A stretch of DNA of 64,000 bases from Mucilaginibacter flavidus (GCF_024055575.1 NZ_JAMXOE010000030.1:1-64000), one strand, 5' to 3'. Positions 1-9,416 are shown, counted from the first letter of the stretch. A program made the numbers and translations. The notes: generated by a model from the letters alone, not told the origin.

Positions 1-92
1 TGCGAGTAGCTGCGCGGCTTCCATGCAACAAAAGAACCGGCTATTTATCTTAAAAACACATCGAAATTATCCACTTATGGGGATAATCGATT

Positions 93-124
93 TCTTCCGA
101 ACACCCATGGTGACAACACCAACA
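93..124. repeat. Dispersed palindromic repeat, family A, copy 1
   Basis: This 32-bp stretch matches 18749-18780 at 27 of 32 positions. Both copies contain two mutually exclusive small hairpins built around a central GGTG: CACC-CAT-GGTG and GGTG-N4-CACC. The four-base loop differs between copies (ACAA here, TTTT there) while the paired bases are kept. A separate small hairpin, ATTATCC/GGATAAT, precedes it at about 66-87. The rest of 1-196 shows no gene. Confidence 0.6.
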
Positions 125-196
125 AGGGCCTCAGCTTCAGATTTTACCCAAGTCATGATTCGTGAAATTCGCCTTAATTCGTGAAAATTTGTGGCA

Positions 197-2176
197 TTAA
201 TAATTAATTAGTTTTTCCATCGTTTCCTCCAGCCTCGCCTTTGCCAAAAATTGCTCCTCCAATGCTTTGTTCATCGGTATGGCCGTATCCAAACTGGCGC
301 AGCGCATAATCGGGGCGTCCAGGTATTTAAAGCAATGTTCAGCCAAATGTGCCGCAATTTCGCCGCCGAAGCCGCTGGTTAGCGTATCTTCCGTTAAAAT
401 TAATACCCGGCCGGTTTTTTTGGCGCTTGCTTCAACCGCTTCTTTGTCCCAGGGCTGCAGGCTGCGCAGGTCAATTATCTCTACAGATAAATCCGGGTGT
501 TTGGCTGCATATTCAATAGCCCAATGAACGCCAAGTCCGTAGGTGATTATGCTGGCGATGCTCCCTTCCTGAATAACTTTTGCTTTGCCAATCTCAACAT
601 AATAATCACCCTCGGGCACATTGCCGGTATTGCTGCGGTACAGGTATTTATGCTCAAAATACATTACCGGATTGGGGTCGTCAATAGCAGCCATCAGTAA
701 GCCTTTGGCATCATCGGGGAAAGCCGGGTAAACCACCTTCAGCCCAGGCGTTTTGGTAAACCAGGCCTCGTTACTTTGCGAGTGGAAAGGCCCGGCACCT
801 GTACCGGCACCCGCAGGCATACGGATAACTACATCAACCGCTTGTTCCCAGCGGTAATGCGTTTTGGCAAGGTTGTTTATTATCTGGTTAAAGCCCACGC
901 TCACAAAATCGGCAAACTGCATTTCCATAACAGCCTTGTAGCCATTTATGGCCAGCCCCATAGCAGCCCCAACCACGCCCGACTCGCAAATGGGTGTATT
1001 TCGCACCCGCCCGCGACCAAACTCTTCCACAAATCCCTGGGTGATTTTAAATGCGCCGCCGTACTCGGCAATGTCCTGACCCATAATTACCAGGTTTGGG
1101 TACTTACGCATACTCTGTCTCAGTCCATCGCTTATTGCGTCGATATAGCGTTTGGGAGTTGTTGAAAAGTTGGAAGGTTGGAAAGTTGGAAAGTTGTGCT
1201 GCTTGTACATGTCCCTGATTTCTGTTTCCATATCGGGGATGATATCTGCCTCACTAAAAACCTTTTCGATTTCGGTCTCTATCTGGGTCACAAATTCAGC
1301 CTTCATTTGCGGAATCCATTCGGGTTTCAGCACGCCTTCGCTCAATAAATACCTTTCGAAGTTTTGAAGCGGGTCCTTTTCTTTCCAGATGTCAAACAGC
1401 TGCTGCGGTACATATTTGGTGCCCGATGCTTCCTCGTGTCCCCGCATCCTGAAGGTCATGCATTCCAACAAAACAGGCCGCGGTTTTTCGCGCATATTGG
1501 CGGCAATTTCACTCACGGTATGGTAAACTTCAAGCAGGTTATTGCCATCAATACGACGGCCTTCCATGCCATATCCTATGGCTTTATCAACCAAATATTT
1601 GCAATTGTACTGTTCACTTATCGGTGTCGAAAGGCCGTAGCCGTTGTTCTCGATTAAAAATATAACGGGCAGTTTCCAAACGGCGGCAATATTCAAAGCC
1701 TCGTGGAAATCGCCCTCGCTGGTGGCGCCTTCGCCGGTAAACACCAGGGTTGCCTTTTTACGTTTGCCGAGTACATCCGCCAACCCAATGCCGTCCGCCA
1801 GGGCCAGCTGCGGCCCCAGGTGCGATATCATCCCAATGATTTTATACTCCTGTGTGCCGAAATGAAAAGAACGGTCGCGGCCCTTGGTAAAGCCCGAAGC
1901 TTTGCCCTGCCATTGCGCCATTAAGCGCGACAACGGGATATCGCGGGTAGTAAAAACACCCAGGTTGCGGTGCATGGGCAATATGTATTCGTCGGCTGTC
2001 ATGGCCAGGGTGCTGCCAACGGCAATAGCTTCCTGCCCAATGCCCGAAAACCATTTGCCAATACGTCCCTGCCTTAATAGGATGAGCATTTTCTCCTCAA
2101 CAAGGCGCGGCCAAAGCAATTTTTTATAAAACTCAATTAATTGGCCATTATTCAGGTTTTTCCGGTCGAAAATCAT
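197..2176 (-). CDS. Fused alpha-keto acid dehydrogenase E1 (alpha + beta in one chain)
   Basis: 659 residues combining the two thiamine-diphosphate-dependent E1 subunits of a 2-oxo acid dehydrogenase complex. Residues about 1-325 are the alpha part; the ThDP motif reads GEG (148-150) and ends in NN (177-178). Residues about 342-659 are the beta part (transketolase central and C-terminal domains). The enzyme decarboxylates a 2-oxo acid and passes the acyl group to lipoyl-E2. Fused E1 proteins in Bacteroidota are usually annotated as branched-chain 2-oxoisovalerate dehydrogenase, but substrate cannot be read from sequence. The start ATG is at 2176. The linker (327-341) is a Phe/Thr/Pro repeat encoded by a tandem DNA repeat at 1154-1198. 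No E2 or E3 gene lies beside it; the E2 at 14.6 kb is paired with a separate E1 alpha. Confidence 0.9.
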   Translation of the reverse strand: MIFDRKNLNNGQLIEFYKKLLWPRLVEEKMLILLRQGRIGKWFSGIGQEAIAVGSTLAMTADEYILPMHRNLGVFTTRDIPLSRLMAQWQGKASGFTKGRDRSFHFGTQEYKIIGMISHLGPQLALADGIGLADVLGKRKKATLVFTGEGATSEGDFHEALNIAAVWKLPVIFLIENNGYGLSTPISEQYNCKYLVDKAIGYGMEGRRIDGNNLLEVYHTVSEIAANMREKPRPVLLECMTFRMRGHEEASGTKYVPQQLFDIWKEKDPLQNFERYLLSEGVLKPEWIPQMKAEFVTQIETEIEKVFSEADIIPDMETEIRDMYKQHNFPTFQPSNFSTTPKRYIDAISDGLRQSMRKYPNLVIMGQDIAEYGGAFKITQGFVEEFGRGRVRNTPICESGVVGAAMGLAINGYKAVMEMQFADFVSVGFNQIINNLAKTHYRWEQAVDVVIRMPAGAGTGAGPFHSQSNEAWFTKTPGLKVVYPAFPDDAKGLLMAAIDDPNPVMYFEHKYLYRSNTGNVPEGDYYVEIGKAKVIQEGSIASIITYGLGVHWAIEYAAKHPDLSVEIIDLRSLQPWDKEAVEASAKKTGRVLILTEDTLTSGFGGEIAAHLAEHCFKYLDAPIMRCASLDTAIPMNKALEEQFLAKARLEETMEKLINY

Positions 2177-2415
2177 CCGGCAAAACTACTGAAGTTTTTT
2201 TATTAGTCGGCGAACGTTGGTCATTAGTCATTATTCATTGGAGTGCTGCGCAAGGTGGAAAGTATTAAATTTTATCGGAAATTAACTTTTATTGGTAGTT
2301 TGCGGCGTATTATTGCTGTTGCAAAATAATTCGAACTTTTTAAGTCATTATATTCAACCCGATAACTAACAAAAGCGATTGGTATCGACCGTGCCACTAA
2401 TGAACAACTGAACTA

Positions 2416-3279
2416 ATGAACTACAAGAAACGTACCCCACTCATACTTTTTATCCTTGGCGCTGCTATCGCGATATCAGCCGCCACCCATGATTTTTTCC
2501 TGCTGCCCGAATATTTTTATATGCACAAAGGGGGAACACTTAACCTGCACCTGCTGATGGGCGATTTATTTGTAAAGGACACCGAAATACCTTACCAGTC
2601 AAATAAAACCAACCGGTTTATGCTGTATACCGGTTCCAAAAAGATTGATTTAACAAAAGCTGCAAAGGATAGCGCAGCGCCGGTGCTGAGTTACGAGATG
2701 ACAATCCCCGGGCAGGCATTAATTGAGATGACAAGGAGCTACGAGTTCAGCTTTACTTCGCGCGATGCCTATGCCGAGTTCCTAAATAACCAGGGACTTG
2801 ACAAGATGGCCGAAAAAGTAAAGAGCGGCAACCAGTTCAGGGTAAAAGAAAAATATACCCGCTACTTAAAAACGCTGGTATCTGTCGACGAAGCGAAAGG
2901 CGATGCCTACCAAAAGAACTTAAATGAGGATTTTGAGCTGATTTTAAAGGAAAACCCTTTTAAAAAGCGTTATGGCGACGATATGATTGCCGTGCTGAAA
3001 TTTAAAGGGAAGCCTGCGGCATCGGCATCTGTTGGTTTATACATAAAAACCACCAACGGCAATGTTTATACCCAAAATCTGACAACCAGCCCGGAGGGAG
3101 AAGTAACATTTAACCTGAGCCGTGAAGGCGTCTACCTTTTGCGAAGCGTGCGTATTGAGCCAACCAAAGACAAAGACGCGGACTATGAAAGCTGGTGGAC
3201 CTCATACACCTTCCCCTTCAGCAGCTCAGAAGACTTACCGAATACATATAAAGAGTTTGGGTTTGGAAATAAACACTAA
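2416..3279 (+). CDS. DUF4198-type secreted protein
   Basis: 287 residues with an N-terminal hydrophobic signal (about residues 8-24, KRTPLILFILGAAIAIS) followed by a segment typical of DUF4198 (HDFFLLPEYF, then a Gly/Leu-rich strand). Members are periplasmic beta-rich proteins sometimes linked to metal uptake (NikM-like), but function is not established here. The C-terminal third looks like an Ig-like strand domain (GKPAASASVGLYIKTTNG). It stands alone between divergent and convergent neighbours. The start ATG is preceded by an in-frame-independent run of small ATGs, so 2416 is the likeliest start. Family assignment is from recall of the motif. Confidence 0.7.
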   Translation: MNYKKRTPLILFILGAAIAISAATHDFFLLPEYFYMHKGGTLNLHLLMGDLFVKDTEIPYQSNKTNRFMLYTGSKKIDLTKAAKDSAAPVLSYEMTIPGQALIEMTRSYEFSFTSRDAYAEFLNNQGLDKMAEKVKSGNQFRVKEKYTRYLKTLVSVDEAKGDAYQKNLNEDFELILKENPFKKRYGDDMIAVLKFKGKPAASASVGLYIKTTNGNVYTQNLTTSPEGEVTFNLSREGVYLLRSVRIEPTKDKDADYESWWTSYTFPFSSSEDLPNTYKEFGFGNKH

Positions 3280-3284
3280 CTAAT

Positions 3285-3410
3285 TTCGGATTTCGGAATT
3301 TCGATTTCGGATTTTTTTGAATGCGGAGTGCGAAGTGTCGAATGCGGAATGTTTTTGAATATAAAGTAGCTGTTTACACTCCGCAATTGGCGTTCGGACT
3401 TTCGCATTTT
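3285..3410. repeat. Imperfect inverted repeat between convergent genes
   Basis: Short units such as TTTCGGATTTCGG and GAATGCGGAGTGCGAA are repeated and then met by a partial inverse (CACTCCGCAATTGGCG...TTCGCATT). This fills the space between the DUF4198 gene and lutB. It looks like a dispersed Bacteroidota palindromic element and may also stop transcription from both sides. Confidence 0.45.
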
Positions 3411-3412
3411 TT

Positions 3413-4798
3413 CTACTCTCCAAAATTGTTTTTCTCCTTGTACATCCTGCTAAATGATTTATCGGCGACTTTTGGCATCTCTTTATAATGCCCCCAGGTT
3501 TTTTTGAAGAAGGTGCGGAGCATAATGTTTTTTGTTTTACCGCTTAAAAAGTCAGTAAGCTTACGGCTAAGCATCGCCTTTTTCCAAAGCGACCAGCCCC
3601 ATTTTTCTTTGGTGTTTACCAGGTGTTCTTGTACCGAGTCGCGGCGGTTAAGCAGCAGCATTTTATGGATATCTATTTTTACCGGGCACACCTCGGTACA
3701 TTTCCCGCAAAGGCTTGAGGCGTAGCTTAGGTGTTTAAACTCTTCCATCCCGGCCATGTGTGGCGTAATGATAGAGCCGATGGGGCCGCTATACGTGGTT
3801 TCGTAAGTATGGCCGCCAATGTTTTTATAAACCGGGCATGCATTCAGGCAGGCACCGCAACGTATACAATATAAAGCCTGGCGCTGGTCCTTTTGTGCAA
3901 GCAGGTTGGTGCGGCCGTTATCCAGCAATATCACGTACATCTCTTCGGGGCCGTCGGTTTCGTTGGGTTGGCGGGGACCGCTTAATATGGTGTTGTAAAC
4001 CGTGAGGTTTTGCCCGGTGCCATGTGTAGCCAGCATGGGCCAAAACAGGTCGAGATCCATTATCGATGGCACAATTTTTTCGATGCCCACAACAGCAATG
4101 TGTATTTTAGGGAACGAAGTGCTTAAGCGGGCGTTGCCCTCGTTTTCGGTAATGGCTATGCTGCCGGTATCGGCAATTAAAAAATTAGCACCGGTTATGC
4201 CTACGTCGGCCTGCACATATTTTTCGCGTAGTAACTCGCGGGCCTTTTGGGTGAGTTGCTCGGGCGTAAAATCAAGCGGTGTGCCAAATTTTTCGTTAAA
4301 CAGCTTTGCGATATCCTCTTTTGATAAATGCATGGCCGGCGTAACAATGTGATAAGGCCGCTGTCCGAGTAGCTGTACAATATATTCGCCAAGGTCGGTT
4401 TCTAACGATTCGATGTGGTTAGCCTCTAAAAATTCATTCATCTGAATTTCTTCGGTTGCCATCGACTTTGATTTTACAACCGTTTTAGCGCCTGCTTTTT
4501 TGATGATGTTCAGTATCTCGCGGTTGGCTTCTTCGGCATCATTCGCCCATATTACCTTGCCGCCGCGTTTCTGGAAATTAGCTTCAAACTCCGGTAAAAT
4601 CTTATCAAGGTTTTCCATCACCTTCCACTTTACCACATGAGCCTTGCGTTTGGTGTTTTCAAGGTTGATAATCTTTGACAATCCCCTGTCTACCGCAGCA
4701 TCGTACTTACCAATATTATAATTGATAATGCGGCGATGATCCATATCAAAGGCTTTACCTTCGGATGTTACCAGGAATTCGTCAGCAGTAGTTCCCAT
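3413..4798 (-). CDS. lutB: LutB-type iron-sulfur protein, lactate utilization
   Basis: 461 residues. The N-terminal two thirds is the LUD (DUF162) domain shared by LutB and LutC. It is followed by two [4Fe-4S] cysteine clusters, CIRCGACLNACP and CGKCTEVCP, and a basic C-terminal helix region typical of LutB. In Bacillus, LutABC oxidises L-lactate to pyruvate in the cytoplasm. Here neither lutA nor lutC flanks the gene, so its partners must be elsewhere or absent. The upstream intergenic space (4799-5009) carries a terminator for the preceding peptidase gene, so lutB probably has its own promoter. Confidence 0.88.
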   Translation of the reverse strand: MGTTADEFLVTSEGKAFDMDHRRIINYNIGKYDAAVDRGLSKIINLENTKRKAHVVKWKVMENLDKILPEFEANFQKRGGKVIWANDAEEANREILNIIKKAGAKTVVKSKSMATEEIQMNEFLEANHIESLETDLGEYIVQLLGQRPYHIVTPAMHLSKEDIAKLFNEKFGTPLDFTPEQLTQKARELLREKYVQADVGITGANFLIADTGSIAITENEGNARLSTSFPKIHIAVVGIEKIVPSIMDLDLFWPMLATHGTGQNLTVYNTILSGPRQPNETDGPEEMYVILLDNGRTNLLAQKDQRQALYCIRCGACLNACPVYKNIGGHTYETTYSGPIGSIITPHMAGMEEFKHLSYASSLCGKCTEVCPVKIDIHKMLLLNRRDSVQEHLVNTKEKWGWSLWKKAMLSRKLTDFLSGKTKNIMLRTFFKKTWGHYKEMPKVADKSFSRMYKEKNNFGE

Positions 4799-4912
4799 AT
4801 TGCGAAGTTAGTTATTTAGTTTATTACGTGAGCAGTTGATTAGGGCTGATTAAGTTAATTTTGTTGTTTTTGACTTAACTATTTGAATACATTAAGTTAT
4901 TACGCAAATAAA

Positions 4913-4941
4913 AAAGGGGTAAGCTAAATGCTCACCCCTTT
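4913..4941 (-). terminator. Rho-independent terminator of the first M28 gene
   Basis: AAAGGGGT (4913-4920) pairs with ACCCCTTT (4934-4941), with three more inner pairs after one mismatch. On the minus strand the stem is followed by TTTTTTATTT. It lies downstream of the peptidase gene ending at 5010. Confidence 0.75.
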
Positions 4942-5009
4942 GCAGTATATCGTCCTAATAGATTAAAAATGGATTATAACTTAATCAACCTAATCAACCA
5001 CTCACTAAC

Positions 5010-6572
5010 TTACTTGCTTCCTTCTTCTTTCTTTCCGTCAACTAAAGGGCGATTATCGGCGTTCACCAAATCCCAGGCAGTGTAAAACGCCAGTTGGGCG
5101 CGCTTGGCTAACAGCGGGAAGTTTATTTTACTTACCTCGTCTCCAACGCCATGGTAGTCGGCATGCTCGCCGTTAAAGTAGAAAATAATTGGCACGCCAT
5201 GCTTGGCAAAATTGTAATGGTCAGACCGGTGATAGAAATCATTCGGGTCTTTCGGGTCGTCATATTTGTAATCAAGCACCATGTTGGTGTAGGTTTTGTT
5301 CGCCTTTTCGCCAACGTTATGTAAATCAGTACTTAACATTCCCGAGCCTATCACATAAACGTAGTTTGCAGAATCGGCTTTACCTTTATATTCGTAACCA
5401 ACGCGACCAATCATATCTATGTTCAAATCGGCAATGGTGTTGGCCAATGGGATAACCGGATGATCAGTATAATACTCAGAACCCAGCAGGCCTTTTTCTT
5501 CGCCCACGTTACCTAAAAACAATATGCTGCGGCGCGGGCCGTGGCCATCTTTTTTTGCTTTTGAAAACGCCCTTGCAATTGTCATTATACCGGTAGTGCC
5601 CGAGCCATCATCATCCGCGCCGTTGTTAACGCGGTCGCCTTTAGTGCCTTCAGGCAGTAGACCGATATGATCATAATGTGCAGATATTACCAGCACTTCA
5701 TCTTTCAGCTTAGGGTCACTGCCCGGCAAAAAGCCCAGCACGTCAACCGCCTTTACATCTTTTTTCACGCTGTTGTAGCTGAGTTTAACATCAGCTTTAA
5801 TGGTTTGCGCGGTGCCGCTACCTGCTTTAAGTTGTTCGAAAGTTTTTCCGCCCGATTTTACCAGTTCTTCTGCAACCTCATTGGTTATCCAGAAAACAGC
5901 AGGCTTGGTTTCAGCTGGTTTTGTATCTTCTTTTTTGATGGTTAAGCGCGGGGCAAGGATATAGTTTTTGTACTTCGTAAGTACACCGGCAATTTCAGAG
6001 TTTGCGGCTAAAATTATCGCCGGGTTTTTGCTCAACAGGTTTTTAGTAATTGCAGCGCGTGCTTCCGAACCACGGAAACTGGTTCCCTGCGGCTTGCCAT
6101 CTGCGGCTTTATCTTCGTTTATCCAAAGCACGATTTTACCGGTAAGGTCGGTGTTCCCAATCTCAGCTTCGGTGCCGTAACCAACAAATACGATCTCGCT
6201 GGTGTTTAGCGCCCTGTCTGTTGATGGTTGAACTGCGTAAAAGCTGTCGCCATTTGCAAATGACTTGCCGCCCACGGCAAAAGTTGCGTTCAACGAGTTT
6301 TCAGTAAGCGGAACATCAAAAAAGTACGAGCCGTTTACAATTGGCTGCAGGCCTAATGATTTAAACTCATCTGCAATATAATGTGCAGCTTTTTCGGCGC
6401 CCGGTTTACCGGTTTCACGGCCTTCGTATGCGTCAGATGCAATAATGCTTAAATGTTTTTTGGCCAGGTCCGGGCTTATGATGCCCGCATATTTCATGGC
6501 GGTAGGATTTTGCTGTGCCCAAACGCAGGTTATTGAACCAGCCAGGGCGATGGATAATATAATTTTTTTCAT
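5010..6572 (-). CDS. M28 family zinc aminopeptidase, secreted (paralogue 1)
   Basis: 520 residues with a Sec signal peptide ending near VWAQ. It has a PA-domain-like insertion (about 120-240) and then the M28 catalytic domain with the metal-binding signatures SAHYDHIG, NGADDDGSGT, GEEKGLLGS, DMIGR and a final SDHYNF. These enzymes cleave N-terminal residues in the periplasm or outside the cell. It is a tandem paralogue of the next gene (6674-8263). The central segment around GEEKGLLGSEYYTDHP is almost identical in protein and DNA between the two, while the PA-like regions differ strongly. Substrate specificity cannot be told. Confidence 0.92.
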   Translation of the reverse strand: MKKIILSIALAGSITCVWAQQNPTAMKYAGIISPDLAKKHLSIIASDAYEGRETGKPGAEKAAHYIADEFKSLGLQPIVNGSYFFDVPLTENSLNATFAVGGKSFANGDSFYAVQPSTDRALNTSEIVFVGYGTEAEIGNTDLTGKIVLWINEDKAADGKPQGTSFRGSEARAAITKNLLSKNPAIILAANSEIAGVLTKYKNYILAPRLTIKKEDTKPAETKPAVFWITNEVAEELVKSGGKTFEQLKAGSGTAQTIKADVKLSYNSVKKDVKAVDVLGFLPGSDPKLKDEVLVISAHYDHIGLLPEGTKGDRVNNGADDDGSGTTGIMTIARAFSKAKKDGHGPRRSILFLGNVGEEKGLLGSEYYTDHPVIPLANTIADLNIDMIGRVGYEYKGKADSANYVYVIGSGMLSTDLHNVGEKANKTYTNMVLDYKYDDPKDPNDFYHRSDHYNFAKHGVPIIFYFNGEHADYHGVGDEVSKINFPLLAKRAQLAFYTAWDLVNADNRPLVDGKKEEGSK

Positions 6573-6618
6573 ATTTTTTTATTAGCGGCTTAAAGTAGGC
6601 AATTTGTTTAAACAAAAA

Positions 6619-6646
6619 TAAGCGATAGTTACCTTTCTATCGCTTA
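6619..6646 (-). terminator. Rho-independent terminator of the second M28 gene
   Basis: TAAGCGATAG (6619-6628) and CTATCGCTTA (6637-6646) form a perfect 10-bp stem. On the minus strand it is followed by TTTTTGTTT. It separates the two tandem peptidase genes, so they are probably separate transcripts. Confidence 0.75.
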
Positions 6647-6673
6647 TTAAAATCGGTTAGTTATCCAAAAATA

Positions 6674-8263
6674 TTACTTCTTCCCGTCAACAACAGGGCG
6701 TTTGTCGGCATTTGCCAGATCCCATGCGGTATAAAATACAAGCTGTGCGCGTTTGGCTAACATCGGGAAATTTATTTTACTTACTTCATCGCCTGGGCGG
6801 TGATAATCGGCATGTACGCCGTTAAAGTAAAATATGATAGGCACGCCGTGCTTGGCAAAATTGTAGTGATCCGAGCGGTAATAAAAACGGTTCGGGTCGG
6901 CAGGATCATCGTATTTGTAATCCAAATCGAGATGGGTGTAAAGGTTATTGGCGTTTTCGCCCACCTTGTGTAAATCATTACTGAGCATTGATGAACCGAT
7001 AACGTAAACGTTATTTGCCGAATCAGGCTTGCCAATGTAATCAACCCCAATGCGGCCAATCATGTCAATATTTAAATCGGCAATGGTATTAGCCAACGGG
7101 ATAACCGGATGATCAGTATAATATTCAGAACCCAGCAGGCCTTTTTCTTCGCCTACATTACCTAAAAAGAGTATGCTGCGGCGCGGGCCATGACCATCTT
7201 TTTTTGCTTTTGAAAACGCCCTGGCAAGTTCCATAATGGCGGTAGTACCCGAGCCGTCATCATCGGCGCCGTTGTTTACCATATCTTTAGAGCCTTCGGG
7301 CATTAAGCCGATATGGTCATAATGTGCGGATATTACCAGCACTTCGTCTTTAAGTTTAGCGTCGCTGCCTGGTAAAAAGCCCAGTACGTCAACGGCTTTT
7401 ACAGGTATCTCTTCGGTAGCATATGATGCAACAACATCGGCCTTAACTGTTTGTGATTGCGGCGCGCCGACCTGGTCGATAGCTGCTTTTAAATCAGCAA
7501 TGGTTTTGCCGCTGTTCTTTAAAATCATGTCGGCAGTTGCCATCGGGATGGTGATAACTACCGCGGGGTTTTCGCCTTCGTGTTTTAGCATCATTGGCAA
7601 TGCGCGACCACCACCACCTTGTCCGCCGGGCCTTGGGCCACCTGCGGGAGCGGTTGTAGTTACTGCTAATATTAAAAGAGGTTTTTTGCTTTGTATCAAA
7701 TCAAGGCGTTTCCTGCTGCGGGGAGTACTCCAGTCCGATACTTTTTCAGTCCCGGTAATTTTCGATTTGCCATCGCTCGTCGGCTCGCCGGTGCTGATGT
7801 AGATGACCACTTTACCGGCAATATCTACTCCTTTTAAGTCGTCGTAATTATCGGCGCCTATACCGTAGCCAATAAATACTACATCTTTAGCATCAATATT
7901 TTTGGTGCCTGCACCACCGCGTGCGGTAAAATCCTTACCCATTTCGAGTACGGTACCGTTTACAGTGAACGAATTTACCTTGAACGAGTTTTGTACTACG
8001 GGTACATCAAAAAAGTACGAACCGTTTACTATAGGCTGCAGGCCCAGCGATTTAAATTCATCGGCAATGTAGTGGGCAGCTTTGTCGGCGCCGGGTTTAC
8101 CGGTTTCACGGCCTTCAAAAGCGTCTGATGCAATAATGCTGAGGTGCTTGTTAGCCAATTCAGGGCTGACGATCTCAGCATACTTCATGGCTGTTTTGTT
8201 CTGCTGTGCGCAGGCCCCCGTTACCAAACCAATGCTGGCGAGGGTTAATAATAATTTATTCAT
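6674..8263 (-). CDS. M28 family zinc aminopeptidase, secreted (paralogue 2)
   Basis: 529 residues, same layout as its neighbour: signal peptide (TGACAQ; the Cys could make it a lipoprotein, though the residue at -3 is not ideal), PA-like domain, and M28 domain with SAHYDHIG, NGADDDGSGT, GEEKGLLGS, DMIGR and SDHYNF. It differs by a Gly/Pro-rich insertion (GGPRPGGQGGGG) in the PA-like region. The strong identity to 5010-6572 is concentrated in the catalytic core, which suggests duplication followed by either strong selection or gene conversion of the core. Confidence 0.92.
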   Translation of the reverse strand: MNKLLLTLASIGLVTGACAQQNKTAMKYAEIVSPELANKHLSIIASDAFEGRETGKPGADKAAHYIADEFKSLGLQPIVNGSYFFDVPVVQNSFKVNSFTVNGTVLEMGKDFTARGGAGTKNIDAKDVVFIGYGIGADNYDDLKGVDIAGKVVIYISTGEPTSDGKSKITGTEKVSDWSTPRSRKRLDLIQSKKPLLILAVTTTAPAGGPRPGGQGGGGRALPMMLKHEGENPAVVITIPMATADMILKNSGKTIADLKAAIDQVGAPQSQTVKADVVASYATEEIPVKAVDVLGFLPGSDAKLKDEVLVISAHYDHIGLMPEGSKDMVNNGADDDGSGTTAIMELARAFSKAKKDGHGPRRSILFLGNVGEEKGLLGSEYYTDHPVIPLANTIADLNIDMIGRIGVDYIGKPDSANNVYVIGSSMLSNDLHKVGENANNLYTHLDLDYKYDDPADPNRFYYRSDHYNFAKHGVPIIFYFNGVHADYHRPGDEVSKINFPMLAKRAQLVFYTAWDLANADKRPVVDGKK

Positions 8264-8480
8264 TTTTGGTCAGTTAGTTTCTTTGGTTCATTGTTGATCC
8301 GGCACGTGCGGGATGGTTCATAGCAGAAAAGTAGCAGGGAGCAGTGGCAGTATCTATTGGCATCTACCGGATTAAAACATACCCTTGGCTGTGTCACCAC
8401 AGCCAACTAACTCAAAGGGGTAAAGGGGCGCAATCCTTTTCCTTTCAAAACCTTTCGCCTTTTACCTTTCACCTTTTTCC

Positions 8481-8915
8481 TCAACAAGCAATCTTATTCA
8501 CCCGGTTTGCATGGCGCCCGCCCTCAAATTTGGTGTCTAAAAATATAGCGACAATTTTTTTTGCTTCTTCTATTGATATATGACGCGCCGGTATGCAAAC
8601 AATATTTGCATCGTTATGGCTGCGGGCACGCTCGGCCAATTCTTCGTTCCAGCAAATGGCTGCGCGGATGCCCTGGTGTTTATTGGCGGTAATGGCCACA
8701 CCGTTGCCGCTGCCGCAAACCAGGATGCCGAAATCAAAATCGCCGCTTTCAACACCCAATGCAACCGGGTGGGCAAAGTCGGGGTAATCTGCCGAAGCAT
8801 CCGAATAAGTTCCAAAGTCTTTAACCTCAGCAATATTTAGCGATTCAATCAGTTGTTTTTTGTACTCAAAGCCGGCATGGTCGGCGCCAATGGCAATTTT
8901 TAGCCCGTTGTTCAT
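8481..8915 (-). CDS. rpiB: Ribose-5-phosphate isomerase B
   Basis: 144 residues, the usual length. It interconverts ribose 5-phosphate and ribulose 5-phosphate in the cytoplasm (pentose phosphate pathway). Visible RpiB/LacAB features are ADHAGF near the N-terminus (D12, H13), the catalytic Cys in VCGSGNG (C67), SHNDANI with H100, and an RH pair after it. It stands alone on the minus strand; the space to the M28 gene (8264-8480) holds only low-complexity CCTTTC-type repeats. Confidence 0.95.
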   Translation of the reverse strand: MNNGLKIAIGADHAGFEYKKQLIESLNIAEVKDFGTYSDASADYPDFAHPVALGVESGDFDFGILVCGSGNGVAITANKHQGIRAAICWNEELAERARSHNDANIVCIPARHISIEEAKKIVAIFLDTKFEGGRHANRVNKIAC

Positions 8916-9416
8916 AATGTCAAATCTAATGATTATTGTAAGGGACGAAGGTAAAATTTTTGATGGATAAAGGGGGGATTTACGAAATTACCCGGTACAA
9001 AACTTAGCCTCTCAATCCTCAAAAGTTTACACTTTTTGCGTTGAATAATTGCAACGAATAACAATATAAATAAGTGCAGCCGTTTGCAAAGCGTTCCATT
9101 TTTGCACGCGGAACACCTGGAACGCTGTGGAACACGCTGGTTATCAATGATTCTAATTTTTGAGGTTAGTGAATCAATTTCAATAGCTGATTACAAATGG
9201 CTATAAAATGTGATTTTTGGTGGGCAAGGCTGTAAACTTATAACGGGAGAAATTATTAAAGGTGTAAGCTTTTTAAGGACGACACAGTCTGACGAGCAAG
9301 CCCTGCTACTTAAACGCGGACCACAAGTCGCGAGCCTTGCGATAGTTTAAGGGATTTTGTTTTTACAGATGGCTTTCGGTTGGTTGTATTTCCATCAACA
9401 GGTTGAACACTTCCTT
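8916..9416. other. Gene-free spacer with dispersed repeat
   Basis: About 500 bases without a credible gene. It contains repeat family B at 9091-9149 (listed separately). Around 9280-9355 is a segment with self-complementary pieces (ACGCGGACCACAAGTCGCGAG) that resembles other Bacteroidota intergenic repeats, but I see only one copy in this window. Confidence 0.5.
9091..9149. repeat. Dispersed repeat family B, copy 1
   Basis: GCGTTCCATTTTTGCACG, then CGGAACACC, and further on GGAACACGCTGGTTATCA. The same order of words is found at 18431-18490. Its first part can form a GTTCC/GGAAC hairpin. The two copies are in the same orientation. Confidence 0.65.
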
